DNA from: Clostridiales bacterium
Lineage (GTDB): Bacteria > Bacillota > Clostridia > Christensenellales > CAG-138
Direction: 5' to 3'
Length of the DNA stretch: 64,000 nucleotides
Assembly (NCBI GenBank): GCA_024698505.1
Contig: JAILRE010000050.1
Span: forward strand, 1 to 64,000
The notes beneath the pieces were generated by a model. It had not been told where the DNA came from and did no database searches. It worked only from the letters and a program-made list of their open reading frames with translations. The position numbers and the translations under genes are program-made. The first letter of the stretch is position 1; each line of letters starts with the position of its first letter. Of this stretch, positions 19,147 through 28,471 are shown in pieces.

Positions 19147-19273
19147 CCGTTCCTCCGTTCGATCTTTTAACTTTACTATTATAACATAACGGCTGCGATT
19201 TGCATAGATGTATCATTTTTGATAAAGCCGAATAATAGAATCGAATGAGCCGAAAACGTAAAGGAGTTTGTTT

Positions 19274-20752
19274 ATGGAACTGATCTGGAAAGAGATCGAG
19301 GCCGAAAGGCTGATAAGCAATGAAACCGTACAGGTACATATCGAGGGGGAGCTTCCCTCGCCGGACGGAAGAACGCCAATCGAAATACCGATTGCGACGG
19401 CGCGGGTAATAGTGGAAGGCGCATCCGCTGATGCCGGGGAAATAAGGATCTCGGGACGGATCGCCGTGCAGGTTACGGCGACGGACGAATCGAATACGCC
19501 GTTTGCTTTCGAATCCTCCGCGGGATTCACGCACAGAATTGAATGCGGAAAGGCGCTTCCCGGTATGCGGGCGATGGTATCTCCGTCCGTGCAGAGCATC
19601 GCAGTGACGCCCGCCGCATCGGGAGCTTCGATAAGCGCGGCGGTGGATCTTAACGTACGCCTTGTTTCCGCCGTTCCCTTAAAGGTCACGGGCGGTATCG
19701 CGGGAGTGAAGGATCTTGAAATCAAGACAAAAACCGTTAATTGCACTTCGAAGCAGCTGATCGGAAGCGACACGCTGCGGCTCCGTGAGGAGCTATCCGC
19801 CGAGGGTATAGGAAGCATCGTCAACACCGAGGGGCAGATCAACGTGCGCGACGTATCGATAGAGCAGGGCGCGGCGGCAGTCAGCGGTACGATCACGGTA
19901 TCGGCAGTTACCGTTGACGGAGCGGGAAGGTTCGGACAGCTGATCCGCCAGATACCGTTCAGGGAGAAGATAGCTCTGAACTTGCTTGCCGACAGGCCAT
20001 ACTGCACGGCAAGCATAGATTCGATCTATCTAAGAGCCCTTGGAGAGGAATTCGCTCTCGTATCGATGGAGGCGCAGGTCACGTTCAGCGTATTCGGGCT
20101 TACCGAAAAGGAGCTGACGCTTCCCGTCGACGCGTTCTCCCCTTCCATCGGGTTCGACTGCCTGTATGACGAAGCGATGCTCCTCTCCTGTGAAGGGAAC
20201 GCGACGGAGCAGCTCTCGCTGAAGGAGACCATCCCTCTTCCCGACAACGCTTCCGAGATGGCCGCGCCTCTCTTCGTAACCGCAAGACCGCTCGTAACAA
20301 GCGTTGACGTCGACGGAGAAAGCATATCGATCGAAGGAGTTTTGGCGACCACGGCCGCATTCGAAAGCGCTTCGGGAAGATGTTATACCTTCACGGAGGA
20401 CGTCCCTTTCTCCGCCTCAATTGATAACCCCACGGGCGCTGATATGCCCCTTGTTACAGCTTCATGCTCCGCGCAGATAACGGGCACGGCCGAAAGAGCG
20501 CTCCAGATACAATACTCGCTGCTGCTCAACTCCGAAATACTGAGAACCGAAAGGATAGAAGTCGTCACGGGGCTTGCCGAAAGGGAGCTTCCCGAAAGAA
20601 AAAGCGGGATAGTCATAAGCTTCGCGTCATCGGGAGAGGACGTTTTCGACGCCGCGAAAAGATACGGCGTCAGCTGCGAAAGCGTTAGAAAGCTGAATCC
20701 CGACATTAAGGAGCCTTTTCTCGAGGGAGATAAGCTGATAATTCTCGTATAA
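19274..20752 (+). CDS. SPOCS (DUF3794)/LysM spore-morphogenesis protein, SipL-like
   Basis: Repeated DUF3794-like segments, C-terminal LysM-like EDVFDAAKRYGVSCESVRKLNPDIKEPFLEGDKLIIL; SD aaggag. Confidence 0.85.
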   Translation: MELIWKEIEAERLISNETVQVHIEGELPSPDGRTPIEIPIATARVIVEGASADAGEIRISGRIAVQVTATDESNTPFAFESSAGFTHRIECGKALPGMRAMVSPSVQSIAVTPAASGASISAAVDLNVRLVSAVPLKVTGGIAGVKDLEIKTKTVNCTSKQLIGSDTLRLREELSAEGIGSIVNTEGQINVRDVSIEQGAAAVSGTITVSAVTVDGAGRFGQLIRQIPFREKIALNLLADRPYCTASIDSIYLRALGEEFALVSMEAQVTFSVFGLTEKELTLPVDAFSPSIGFDCLYDEAMLLSCEGNATEQLSLKETIPLPDNASEMAAPLFVTARPLVTSVDVDGESISIEGVLATTAAFESASGRCYTFTEDVPFSASIDNPTGADMPLVTASCSAQITGTAERALQIQYSLLLNSEILRTERIEVVTGLAERELPERKSGIVISFASSGEDVFDAAKRYGVSCESVRKLNPDIKEPFLEGDKLIILV

Positions 20753-20762
20753 AGAGAAATAC

Positions 20763-20810
20763 AAAGGCCGCACAGCGCAGCGCGTAATGCTGAGGCTATG
20801 CGGCTTTTTA
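20763..20810. terminator. Terminator after the SipL-like gene
   Basis: Stem GCCGCA...TGCGGC followed by TTTTT. Confidence 0.55.
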
Positions 20811-20816
20811 CTTTCT

Positions 20817-21392
20817 TCAGAGAGGTCTTGAGATCGTTATAGCGGTAACGGTATCGTTGCTGTCGTAGATGAATTCGACCTCTGCGCCGTTCGGGCGCGA
20901 TCCGATATAGAAGATATCGAATGGATCCGTTTTGTCTCCGATCCTTTCGTTTTTGCCGAAATGCTCGCGCACTCTCGACCTTTTCACGCCCACGCAGATG
21001 TTTCCGTCCGCAATATGTATTTCGGAGCCTGTGATTACGACGCGCGTCAGGACGGAGTCGTCTTCGCCCCCACCGGTTGCCGAGGGGCTGAAGTAAAACG
21101 TCGCTCCCTCATAGTAGAACGTCACGGTGCCTTCGCCGTTTGTTCCGTATGCCTTCTCAACGGGTTCTTCCCATACGCTAAGAAGATCTCCGGGATTGAG
21201 ATACATAAGCGTTACGTCGACACGGCGGTTTGTTTCGAAATCGCTGAGGATGAGCTTCGTGACCTTATGCTTTTGGAGGGCAACGAACAGCAGCAGTAAT
21301 ATGAACGGAACGACAAATAGAGTTTGGATCAAGCCCTTGCGGCGATCCACCTGCAAACCTTCTTCGCGTATTCTCATTTCCCCTTCGCGCAT
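20817..21392 (-). CDS. Hypothetical membrane-anchored protein
   Basis: ORF with one N-terminal TM; start at 21392 (MREGEMRIREEG) has SD gaggagg, so the longer ORF start is unlikely. Confidence 0.7.
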   Translation of the reverse strand: MREGEMRIREEGLQVDRRKGLIQTLFVVPFILLLLFVALQKHKVTKLILSDFETNRRVDVTLMYLNPGDLLSVWEEPVEKAYGTNGEGTVTFYYEGATFYFSPSATGGGEDDSVLTRVVITGSEIHIADGNICVGVKRSRVREHFGKNERIGDKTDPFDIFYIGSRPNGAEVEFIYDSNDTVTAITISRPL

Positions 21393-21451
21393 AGCATTAT
21401 CCTCCTCAGAGGAATTATATGCCGCGAAGCTTGCCGCTGTCAAGGCAAAAT

Positions 21452-21475
21452 AAGGACGGGCGATCGCCCGTCCTT
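21452..21475 (-). terminator. Hairpin terminator downstream of tspO
   Basis: Perfect palindrome AAGGACGGGCGATCGCCCGTCCTT followed on the minus strand by ATTTT. Confidence 0.7.
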
Positions 21476-21491
21476 TCATTCTTACTGCGGT

Positions 21492-21971
21492 TTACTTATT
21501 GAGCAGGAATACGCCGAAATTCAAGTAGGCGGCGAAGATCAGCCAGAGTATGTACGGGAACTGGAGATTTCCCGCGGTCGTATCGATCCTCTTGAATTTT
21601 GCGGTCATCCATATCACGAGCCCAAGAAGCATGAGCAGCCAAACGAAGGCCGCGAGCCTCAGCTCGAGCGAGAAGAATATGGGCGACCAGAGCGCGTTGA
21701 AAAACAGCTGTACGGCATAGAGCGTCAGCGCGGACTTGGTCTCATGCGTGTTGGCAAGATAGACCCTCGCCGCGGATATGCCCATAAGCGTATACAGCAC
21801 GGTCCACGCTATCGGGAACAGCCAGCCGGGCGGAGAAAGGGGCGGCTGTTTGAGTGAAGCGAACTCCTTCATCCCCTTCATGCTGAAGAGCGCGGATATC
21901 AAACCCACGCCTATCGCCGCGCCGATGCTGATGGCGTACACCGCCGCATTGCTGATTTTGCGTCTTACCAT
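21492..21971 (-). CDS. TspO/MBR family protein
   Basis: Five-TM protein with LKQPPLSPPGWLFPIAWTVLYTLMGISAARVY and FNALWSPIFF motifs; SD aaggagg. Confidence 0.93.
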   Translation of the reverse strand: MVRRKISNAAVYAISIGAAIGVGLISALFSMKGMKEFASLKQPPLSPPGWLFPIAWTVLYTLMGISAARVYLANTHETKSALTLYAVQLFFNALWSPIFFSLELRLAAFVWLLMLLGLVIWMTAKFKRIDTTAGNLQFPYILWLIFAAYLNFGVFLLNK

Positions 21972-22034
21972 TCGATGAATACCTCCTTGGATCGTCAATA
22001 TTATTATATATGCTTATTTTTCATAAAATTATGC

Positions 22035-22063
22035 TTGCATTTTGAATCGGAGCGTGGTAAAAT
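22035..22063 (+). promoter_or_regulatory. Sigma-A promoter upstream of rpmB-glyS
   Basis: TTGCAT - 17 nt - TAAAAT. Confidence 0.75.
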
Positions 22064-22132
22064 ACTTGCGTTTGATTTTTAAGCCGTATGCTTATCCAGG
22101 CAAGCGGATTATCTCGGCAAGGAGGTGTAAAC

Positions 22133-22324
22133 ATGAGTAAGTATTGTGAGGTTTGCGGTAAGGGCACCATGAGCGGCAACCTTGTCAGCCATTCCAACAG
22201 GAAGACGAGGACGAGCTGGGCTCCCAACATTCAGCGCGTCAACGTTATCGTCAACGGTACTCCCAAAAAGATGAACGTCTGCACACGTTGTCTTCGTACC
22301 GGCAGGGTACAGCGCGGCGTCTGA
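22133..22324 (+). CDS. rpmB: 50S ribosomal protein L28 (Cys-containing form)
   Basis: MSKYCEVCGKGTMSGNLVSHSNRKTRTSWAPNIQRV...CTRCLRTGRV; SD ggaggtg. Confidence 0.96.
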   Translation: MSKYCEVCGKGTMSGNLVSHSNRKTRTSWAPNIQRVNVIVNGTPKKMNVCTRCLRTGRVQRGV

Positions 22325-22341
22325 TCACGCAGGGTATCTTT

Positions 22342-23736
22342 ATGAGAAGTGAATTAACAATGGATAAAATCGTAGCTCTGTGTAAAAACCGGGGCTACAT
22401 TTTCGCTGGGTCGGAAATCTACGGCGGGCTCGCCAACACATGGGATTACGGCCCTCTCGGCGCAAGGCTCAAGAACAACGTCAAGGAGACCTGGCGCAAG
22501 CGTTTCATTCAGGAGCGTCACAACAGCTTCGAGGTCGACGCCGATATTCTCATGCACCCCAGGGTTTGGGAAGCCAGCGGCCATATCGCAAGCTTCTCCG
22601 ATCCTCTTCTCGACTGCAAGGAATGCAAGATGCGTTTCCGCGCGGATAATCTTATCGAGGAGTTCGATCCCGATGCGCATGCCGACAGCATGACGCATGA
22701 GGAAATGTTCGATTACATAAAGGCTCACCATATCGCCTGCCCCAACTGCGGCAAGCATAACTTCACCGATATCCGTGAGTTCAACCTTATGTTCCAGACT
22801 TTCCGCGGCGTTACCAACGACGCCAAGTCTGCTATTTATCTGCGTCCCGAAAACGCGCAGGGCGAGTACGTCAATTTCACGAACGTTCAGCGCACCATGC
22901 GCGCCAAGCTACCGTTCAGCATCGGCCAGATAGGCAAGGCTTTCCGCAACGAGATCACTCCCGGCAACTTCACCTTCCGCACCATCGAGTTCGAGCAGAT
23001 GGAGTTCCAGACCTTCTGCAAGGAAGGCACCGACGCCGAGCTTTACGAGTATTTCAAAGAATACGGAATGCAGTATTATAAGGATCTCGGCATCGCTCCC
23101 GATCACCTCAGGTTCCACGATCACGAGAAGCTGGCCCATTACGCCAAGGCGGCCTGCGATATAGAGTTCCTCTTCCCCTTCGGCTGGGGTGAGATAAACG
23201 GCACTCACAACCGCACGGACTTCGACCTCAAGCGTCATCAGGAATACAGCGGAACGAACATGGGCTATCTTGATCCCGTCACGAACGAGCGTTATATCCC
23301 CTACATTATCGAGTCCACCTACGGCCTCGACCGCACCGTCCTCGCCGTTCTCTGCGAGGCCTACGACGAAGAGGTGCTCGACGAAGCGACGAACGATACG
23401 AGAGTCGTCCTGCACATAAAGCCCGTTCTCGCGCCGTATAAAGCCGCCGTTCTTCCCCTTTCGAAGAAGCTCTCTCCGAAGGCTATGGAGGTCCGCGATA
23501 TGCTCTCCAAGCGCTTCATGGTCGACTTCGACGAGACCGGCTCCATCGGCAAGCGTTACCGCAGGCAGGATGAGATCGGCACTCCGCTCTGCATCACCGT
23601 CGATTTCGAGACCGTCGAGGGCGGCGAAGGCGTAGAGCCCGATACCGTGACCGTCCGCGACCGCGATACCATGGAGCAGATAAGGCTCCCCATCAGCGAG
23701 CTGGAGGCTTATATCTCGAAGATCTGCGAGTTCTGA
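22342..23736 (+). CDS. glyS: Glycyl-tRNA synthetase (single-chain type)
   Basis: DKIVALCKNRGYIFAGSEIYGGLANTWDYGPLG; YLRPENAQGEYVNFTNV; start could be 22342 or 22360. Confidence 0.95.
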   Translation: MRSELTMDKIVALCKNRGYIFAGSEIYGGLANTWDYGPLGARLKNNVKETWRKRFIQERHNSFEVDADILMHPRVWEASGHIASFSDPLLDCKECKMRFRADNLIEEFDPDAHADSMTHEEMFDYIKAHHIACPNCGKHNFTDIREFNLMFQTFRGVTNDAKSAIYLRPENAQGEYVNFTNVQRTMRAKLPFSIGQIGKAFRNEITPGNFTFRTIEFEQMEFQTFCKEGTDAELYEYFKEYGMQYYKDLGIAPDHLRFHDHEKLAHYAKAACDIEFLFPFGWGEINGTHNRTDFDLKRHQEYSGTNMGYLDPVTNERYIPYIIESTYGLDRTVLAVLCEAYDEEVLDEATNDTRVVLHIKPVLAPYKAAVLPLSKKLSPKAMEVRDMLSKRFMVDFDETGSIGKRYRRQDEIGTPLCITVDFETVEGGEGVEPDTVTVRDRDTMEQIRLPISELEAYISKICEF

Positions 23737-23749
23737 CGAACAAAAAAAC

Positions 23750-23777
23750 AATGAGCAAGGCGAACGCCTTGCTCATT
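23750..23777. terminator. Bidirectional terminator between convergent glyS and yitT
   Basis: AATGAGCAAGGCG-AA-CGCCTTGCTCATT flanked by A- and T-runs. Confidence 0.85.
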
Positions 23778-23790
23778 TTCATTTCGGTTT

Positions 23791-24696
23791 TTACTTTTCT
23801 ATCAGCGGGTTGAATCCAAGGCCGTATGCCTCGTCGATCGTCGAGAGCATCACCATGGCGTTGGGGTCGGTCTTTTTGACTATCTCGCGAGTCGGGAACA
23901 CCTCCGTCTTGGAGCAGACGCACATTATGATATGCTTGTCCTGCCCCGTGTAGGCGCCGACGGCCTTAAGGAAGGTGACGCCGCGTTCGGTAACTTCGAA
24001 TATCCTGTCCTTTATCTCGTCGGTCTTGTCGCTTATGATGAGGAGCATCTTCTGCGAGCCGGAACCGTACATGATCTTGTCGATAACGAGGGAAGCGAGT
24101 ATCGTCATTATGATACCGTAGAGCACGGCGTTAACGTTGCCGAATACAAGTCCGCCAATGACGATTATCGCGCCGTCGATAAAGAGCGTTATGGAGCCCA
24201 CGGACATATGTGGCTTCTTTTTTCTGATGCTCATTATCACGAAATCGCTGCCGCCCGTGGAAGAGCCGCGCATATAGATGAGCGCAAGACCGGCTCCCGT
24301 AAGTATGCCCGCGAATATCGCCGCTATGAGACGGTTGGCTTCGAGCATCTCCGCGCCGCCGTATTTCGGGAAGAGGGGCATTATGAAGTCGCCGAATATC
24401 CACATGAAGAACATCGTCTTAACGGACTTAATAAAGAACTTCTTTCCGAGCAGCTTATAGCAGATTATCGCGATCGGGATATTGATTATGTTCTGGCAGA
24501 GGAAAAGCGGCATCCAGGGCAGATAGTGATTGATTATGATCGCAATACCGCCTACTCCTCCCGGGGCGAAATCGGCGTTGGAGGCGAAAGTATAATAACC
24601 TACCGCGTACAGAATGGAGCCTATGATATCATAGATCGTATCCACCGCGAAAAGCTTGATATTTTCCTTTGTGAACCAGCTTTTTATCTTATTCAT
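23791..24696 (-). CDS. YitT family membrane protein (DUF161/DUF2179)
   Basis: NADFAPGGVGGIAIIINHY, RGSSTGGSDFV, C-terminal RGVTFLKAVGAYTGQDKHIIMCV. Confidence 0.93.
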   Translation of the reverse strand: MNKIKSWFTKENIKLFAVDTIYDIIGSILYAVGYYTFASNADFAPGGVGGIAIIINHYLPWMPLFLCQNIINIPIAIICYKLLGKKFFIKSVKTMFFMWIFGDFIMPLFPKYGGAEMLEANRLIAAIFAGILTGAGLALIYMRGSSTGGSDFVIMSIRKKKPHMSVGSITLFIDGAIIVIGGLVFGNVNAVLYGIIMTILASLVIDKIMYGSGSQKMLLIISDKTDEIKDRIFEVTERGVTFLKAVGAYTGQDKHIIMCVCSKTEVFPTREIVKKTDPNAMVMLSTIDEAYGLGFNPLIEK

Positions 24697-24713
24697 CTTG
24701 ATATCCTTTCGGC

Positions 24714-25481
24714 TCAGTAAGGCTTCTTCTGCTGACCGCACCACACGCGCATTACGAATTTATGAGGAAGTATCTTTGTGAGGAACGCGTTGAACTGCGC
24801 GGTCCTTCCGCAGATCGAAACGTCCCTCCCCTTCTTCTTCATATCTTTTATCGCCTTCGTCACAACGTCCCGGGATTCGGTATAGCACTGATAATAGGTG
24901 ATGGTATCGTCGGATACGGCCGTATCGAAGAACTCGGTCCTTGTCCAGAACGGGCATACGGCGAGCGCCTTTATGCCCCTCGGCCTCAGCTCAACGTTAA
25001 GCGCTCTCGTGAAATTGAGCGCGAAGGCTTTGGTAGCCGAATAGATGTTGATATAGGGCGTGGGCTGGAAGGCGGCGACGGAACAGATGTTGTAGATCTT
25101 CGCGTTCTCCTTCATGAAGGGGAGCGTAACGTAAGTTAGCCCCACCATCGCGGCGTCGTTAAGGGCGATCATCTTATAATAACCGTCAAGAGGCGCCTTA
25201 TCGAACTGCTTGAAATAGCCGAAGCCGCTCGCGTTGACGAGCACGGCCACGTCGGGCTTCTCGGCAATGAGCATGCGCTCGTATTCCTCGATGCTTTCCT
25301 TTTCCGAAAGATCCAGACATACGGGACGGATGAAGTCTCCGAGCTCTTTTTTCAGCTCCTCGAGCCTTTCCCTGCGTCTTGCGATGGCCCAGATCTCATC
25401 ATATTTTTCGATGGCGGAGAGCTGCCTTACGAAGTCTCTGCCCATGCCGGAGGACGCTCCGGTTATAACGGCGATTCTCAT
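24714..25481 (-). CDS. Short-chain dehydrogenase/reductase
   Basis: AVITGASSGMGRDF nucleotide-binding motif, YSATKAFALNF catalytic YxxxK. Confidence 0.93.
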   Translation of the reverse strand: MRIAVITGASSGMGRDFVRQLSAIEKYDEIWAIARRRERLEELKKELGDFIRPVCLDLSEKESIEEYERMLIAEKPDVAVLVNASGFGYFKQFDKAPLDGYYKMIALNDAAMVGLTYVTLPFMKENAKIYNICSVAAFQPTPYINIYSATKAFALNFTRALNVELRPRGIKALAVCPFWTRTEFFDTAVSDDTITYYQCYTESRDVVTKAIKDMKKKGRDVSICGRTAQFNAFLTKILPHKFVMRVWCGQQKKPY

Positions 25482-25503
25482 ACGATACCTTTCTTTACAA
25501 TAA

Positions 25504-25540
25504 AGCGACCGCAAAGACGATGAGCCTCCGCGGTCGCTGA
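25504..25540 (-). terminator. Terminator downstream of ppdK
   Basis: Stem AGCGACCGC...GCGGTCGCT. Confidence 0.5.
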
Positions 25541-25557
25541 AGTCAATTCAACTAATA

Positions 25558-28185
25558 TCAGTTGTTATTGAGCTTCGCCTGCGCAGCGGCAAGACGAGCT
25601 ATGGGTACGCGGAAGGGAGAGCAGGAAACGTAGTTCAGACCGATCCTGTGGCAGAAATCGATGGAGGAGGGATCTCCGCCATGCTCGCCGCAGATGCCCA
25701 GCTTGATGTTGTGGCGGGTCTGCCTGCCCAGATCGGCGGCCATCTTCATCAGCTTGCCGACGCCGACCTGATCTATCCTCGCGAAGGGATCGGATTCGAA
25801 GATCTTCTTCGCATAGTAATCGTTCAGGAACTTGCCCGCATCGTCACGGCTGAAGCCGAAGGTCATCTGTGTAAGATCGTTGGTGCCGAAGGAGAAGAAC
25901 TCGGCCTCCTTGGCGATCTCGTCGGCGGTGAGAGCCGCGCGGGGGATCTCGATCATCGTGCCGACCATGTAGGGGATCACGACGCCGCGCTCCTCCATGA
26001 CCTTATCGGCGGTGGCGACGACGTAGCTCTTGACGTACGCAAGCTCCTTGACCTCGCCTACGAGGGGGATCATGATCTCGGGAACGATGTTGAAGCCGGT
26101 CTCCTGACGGACCTCGATAGCCGCCTCGATGACGGCGCGGGTCTGCATCTCGGCGATCTCGGGATAGGTGACGGAAAGACGGCAGCCGCGGTGACCCATC
26201 ATGGGGTTGGACTCGTGAAGAGCCGCGACGGTCTCACGGAGGGTCTCATACTCGATACCCATGGTCTTTGCGAGAGCGGCGATATCCTCGTCCTTGGTGG
26301 GAAGGAACTCGTGAAGGGGCGGATCCAGGAAGCGGATCGTTACGGGACGCTCTTCCATGGCCTTATAGATGCCCTTGAAGTCTTCGCGCTGCATTGGGAG
26401 GATCTTGGCAAGAGCCCTCTGACGCTCTTCGACGGTCTTGGAGACGATCATCTCGCGGACGGCGGGGATCCTGTCCTCATCGAAGAACATATGCTCGGTG
26501 CGGCAGAGGCCGATACCCTCGGCGCCGAACTTGACGGCCATAGCGGCCTGGGCGGGAGAATCGGCGTTGGTGCGGATCTTCAGCGTGCGGATGCTGTCGG
26601 CCCACTCCATAATGGTGGCGAAGTTGCCGGAAAGCTCGGCGGGAGCGGTCTTGATGGCCTCGGCATAGACCTTACCGGTCGTACCGTCAAGGCTCATCCA
26701 GTCGCCCTCCTTGACGACGAGACCGTTTACGAAGGTGATGGTCTTCGCGGCTTCGTCGATGAAGGCTTCCTTACAGCCGGATACGCAGCAGGTGCCGAGC
26801 TGACGCGCGACGACCGCGGCGTGGCTGGTCATACCGCCGAAGGAGGTAAGAATACCTTCGGAAGCGGTCATGCCCTCGATATCCTCGGGGCTGGTCTCCT
26901 TACGGGCAAGGACGACCTTTTCACCGGCCTCGTGATGGGCCTTGGCGTCCTCGGCGGAGAAATAGACCTTACCGCAGGCGGCTCCGGGAGAAGCGGCGAG
27001 ACCCGTGGCAACGGGAGTCGCGGCCTTGAGAGCGGCGGCGTCGAACTGGGAATGGAGCAGCGCGTCAAGGGACTTGGGGTCTATCATTTTGATAGCCTCT
27101 TCCTTGGAGATCATGCCCTCGTCAACGAGGTCGACGGCGATCTGCAGAGCGGCGGCGGCGGTGCGCTTGCCGTTGCGGGTCTGGAGCATGAAGAGCTTGC
27201 CGCGCTCGATGGTGAACTCCATATCCTGCATGTCGCGGTAATGGTTCTCGAGCTTGTTGGCAACGTCAACGAACTGGTTGTAAACGGACTCGTTGATCTG
27301 CTTGAGGGACTCTATCGTCTCGGGAGTACGGATACCCGCGACGACGTCCTCGCCCTGAGCGTTCATAAGGAACTCGCCGAAGAGCTTCTTCTCGCCGGTG
27401 GCGGGGTTCCTGGTGAAAGCGACGCCGGTACCGGAATCGTCGCCCATGTTGCCGAATACCATGCTCTGCACGTTGACGGCGGTGCCCCAGCTGGAGGGGA
27501 TGTCATGCATGCGGCGATATACGATGGCGCGGGGATTATCCCAGCTGCGGAAGACGGCCTTGACCGCCTCGAGAAGCTGAGTCATGGGCTCCTGGGGGAA
27601 GTCCTCGCCCTTTTCGGCCTTATAGAGGGCCTTATACTCGGTGATGAGCTCCTTGAGGTTCTCGGCAGTGAGATCCTTATCAAGGGCTACGTTGTTCTGC
27701 TGTTTCTTATTCTCGAGAAGCTTGCTGAACTTTTCCTTGTCGATCTCCATAACGACGTCGGAGAACATCTGGATGAAGCGGCGATAGCTGTCGTACGCGA
27801 AACGGGGATTGTTGGTAAGACGGGCAAGAGCCTCCACGGTCTCGTCATTGAGGCCGAGGTTGAGGATCGTATCCATCATGCCGGGCATACTGGCCCTGGC
27901 GCCGGACCTTACGGACACGAGGAAGGGGTTCTCGGTGCTGCCGAACTTCTTGCCGGCCTTCTCCTCGGTGATGGCGAGAGCGGCCTTGATCTGCTCGACG
28001 ATCTCGTCTGCGATCTTCCTGCCGTCCTCATAGTAACGGGTGCAGGCCTCGGTGGTCACGGTGAAACCGTAAGGCACGGGCAGACCCAGCGTCGTCATCT
28101 CGGCAAGGTTCGCGCCCTTACCGCCGAGGAGATTACGCATACCCGCATTACCTTCGTTGAAAAGGTAAACGTACTTCTGTGACAT
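25558..28185 (-). CDS. ppdK: Pyruvate, phosphate dikinase
   Basis: KYVYLFNEGNAGMRNLLGGKGANLAEMT; GGMTSHAAVVARQLG phospho-His motif; 875 aa. Confidence 0.97.
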   Translation of the reverse strand: MSQKYVYLFNEGNAGMRNLLGGKGANLAEMTTLGLPVPYGFTVTTEACTRYYEDGRKIADEIVEQIKAALAITEEKAGKKFGSTENPFLVSVRSGARASMPGMMDTILNLGLNDETVEALARLTNNPRFAYDSYRRFIQMFSDVVMEIDKEKFSKLLENKKQQNNVALDKDLTAENLKELITEYKALYKAEKGEDFPQEPMTQLLEAVKAVFRSWDNPRAIVYRRMHDIPSSWGTAVNVQSMVFGNMGDDSGTGVAFTRNPATGEKKLFGEFLMNAQGEDVVAGIRTPETIESLKQINESVYNQFVDVANKLENHYRDMQDMEFTIERGKLFMLQTRNGKRTAAAALQIAVDLVDEGMISKEEAIKMIDPKSLDALLHSQFDAAALKAATPVATGLAASPGAACGKVYFSAEDAKAHHEAGEKVVLARKETSPEDIEGMTASEGILTSFGGMTSHAAVVARQLGTCCVSGCKEAFIDEAAKTITFVNGLVVKEGDWMSLDGTTGKVYAEAIKTAPAELSGNFATIMEWADSIRTLKIRTNADSPAQAAMAVKFGAEGIGLCRTEHMFFDEDRIPAVREMIVSKTVEERQRALAKILPMQREDFKGIYKAMEERPVTIRFLDPPLHEFLPTKDEDIAALAKTMGIEYETLRETVAALHESNPMMGHRGCRLSVTYPEIAEMQTRAVIEAAIEVRQETGFNIVPEIMIPLVGEVKELAYVKSYVVATADKVMEERGVVIPYMVGTMIEIPRAALTADEIAKEAEFFSFGTNDLTQMTFGFSRDDAGKFLNDYYAKKIFESDPFARIDQVGVGKLMKMAADLGRQTRHNIKLGICGEHGGDPSSIDFCHRIGLNYVSCSPFRVPIARLAAAQAKLNNN

Positions 28186-28253
28186 AAAGTTTCCTCCAAA
28201 TATATTTCGTTTTTTTGTAACCTAATAAAAGTTCTCCGCGAGGGGAACGCTTT

Positions 28254-28282
28254 ATTATAAAACAATAGAAAGGATTTTTCAA
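28254..28282 (-). promoter_or_regulatory. Sigma-A promoter of ppdK
   Basis: Minus strand TTGAAA - 17 nt - TATAAT. Confidence 0.75.
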
Positions 28283-28471
28283 GAGTAAGCTTTCTATATA
28301 TTATGAAAAATTATACAAAAATCATATCCCTCGGGCGCGATTCTTTGCCATTTGCGGCCATAAACGGGTCTTATTCGGCAAAAAACGGTCAAATATATCA
28401 TTTTGCGCGGCAGGAGAATATAGCATTGCGTGGAATAAAAACAAGGAATAATCTCAAGGAGCGCTTTACGA

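Noticed and set aside
19207-19236. Possible sigma-E promoter upstream of the SipL-like gene
   Set aside because: GTATCAT...CGAATAAT has too short a spacer and a weak -10; not better than chance by eye.
25648-28182. 844-aa plus-strand ORF fully antisense to ppdK
   Set aside because: Low-complexity G/L/D/E-rich translation with no recognisable domain. It arises because the highly biased ppdK codons lack those that make stops on the opposite strand.
28283-28471. Possible structured RNA between ppdK and dnaG
   Set aside because: AT-rich spacer with no consistent stems or recognisable riboswitch core; the small ORFs there lack SDs and family signals.
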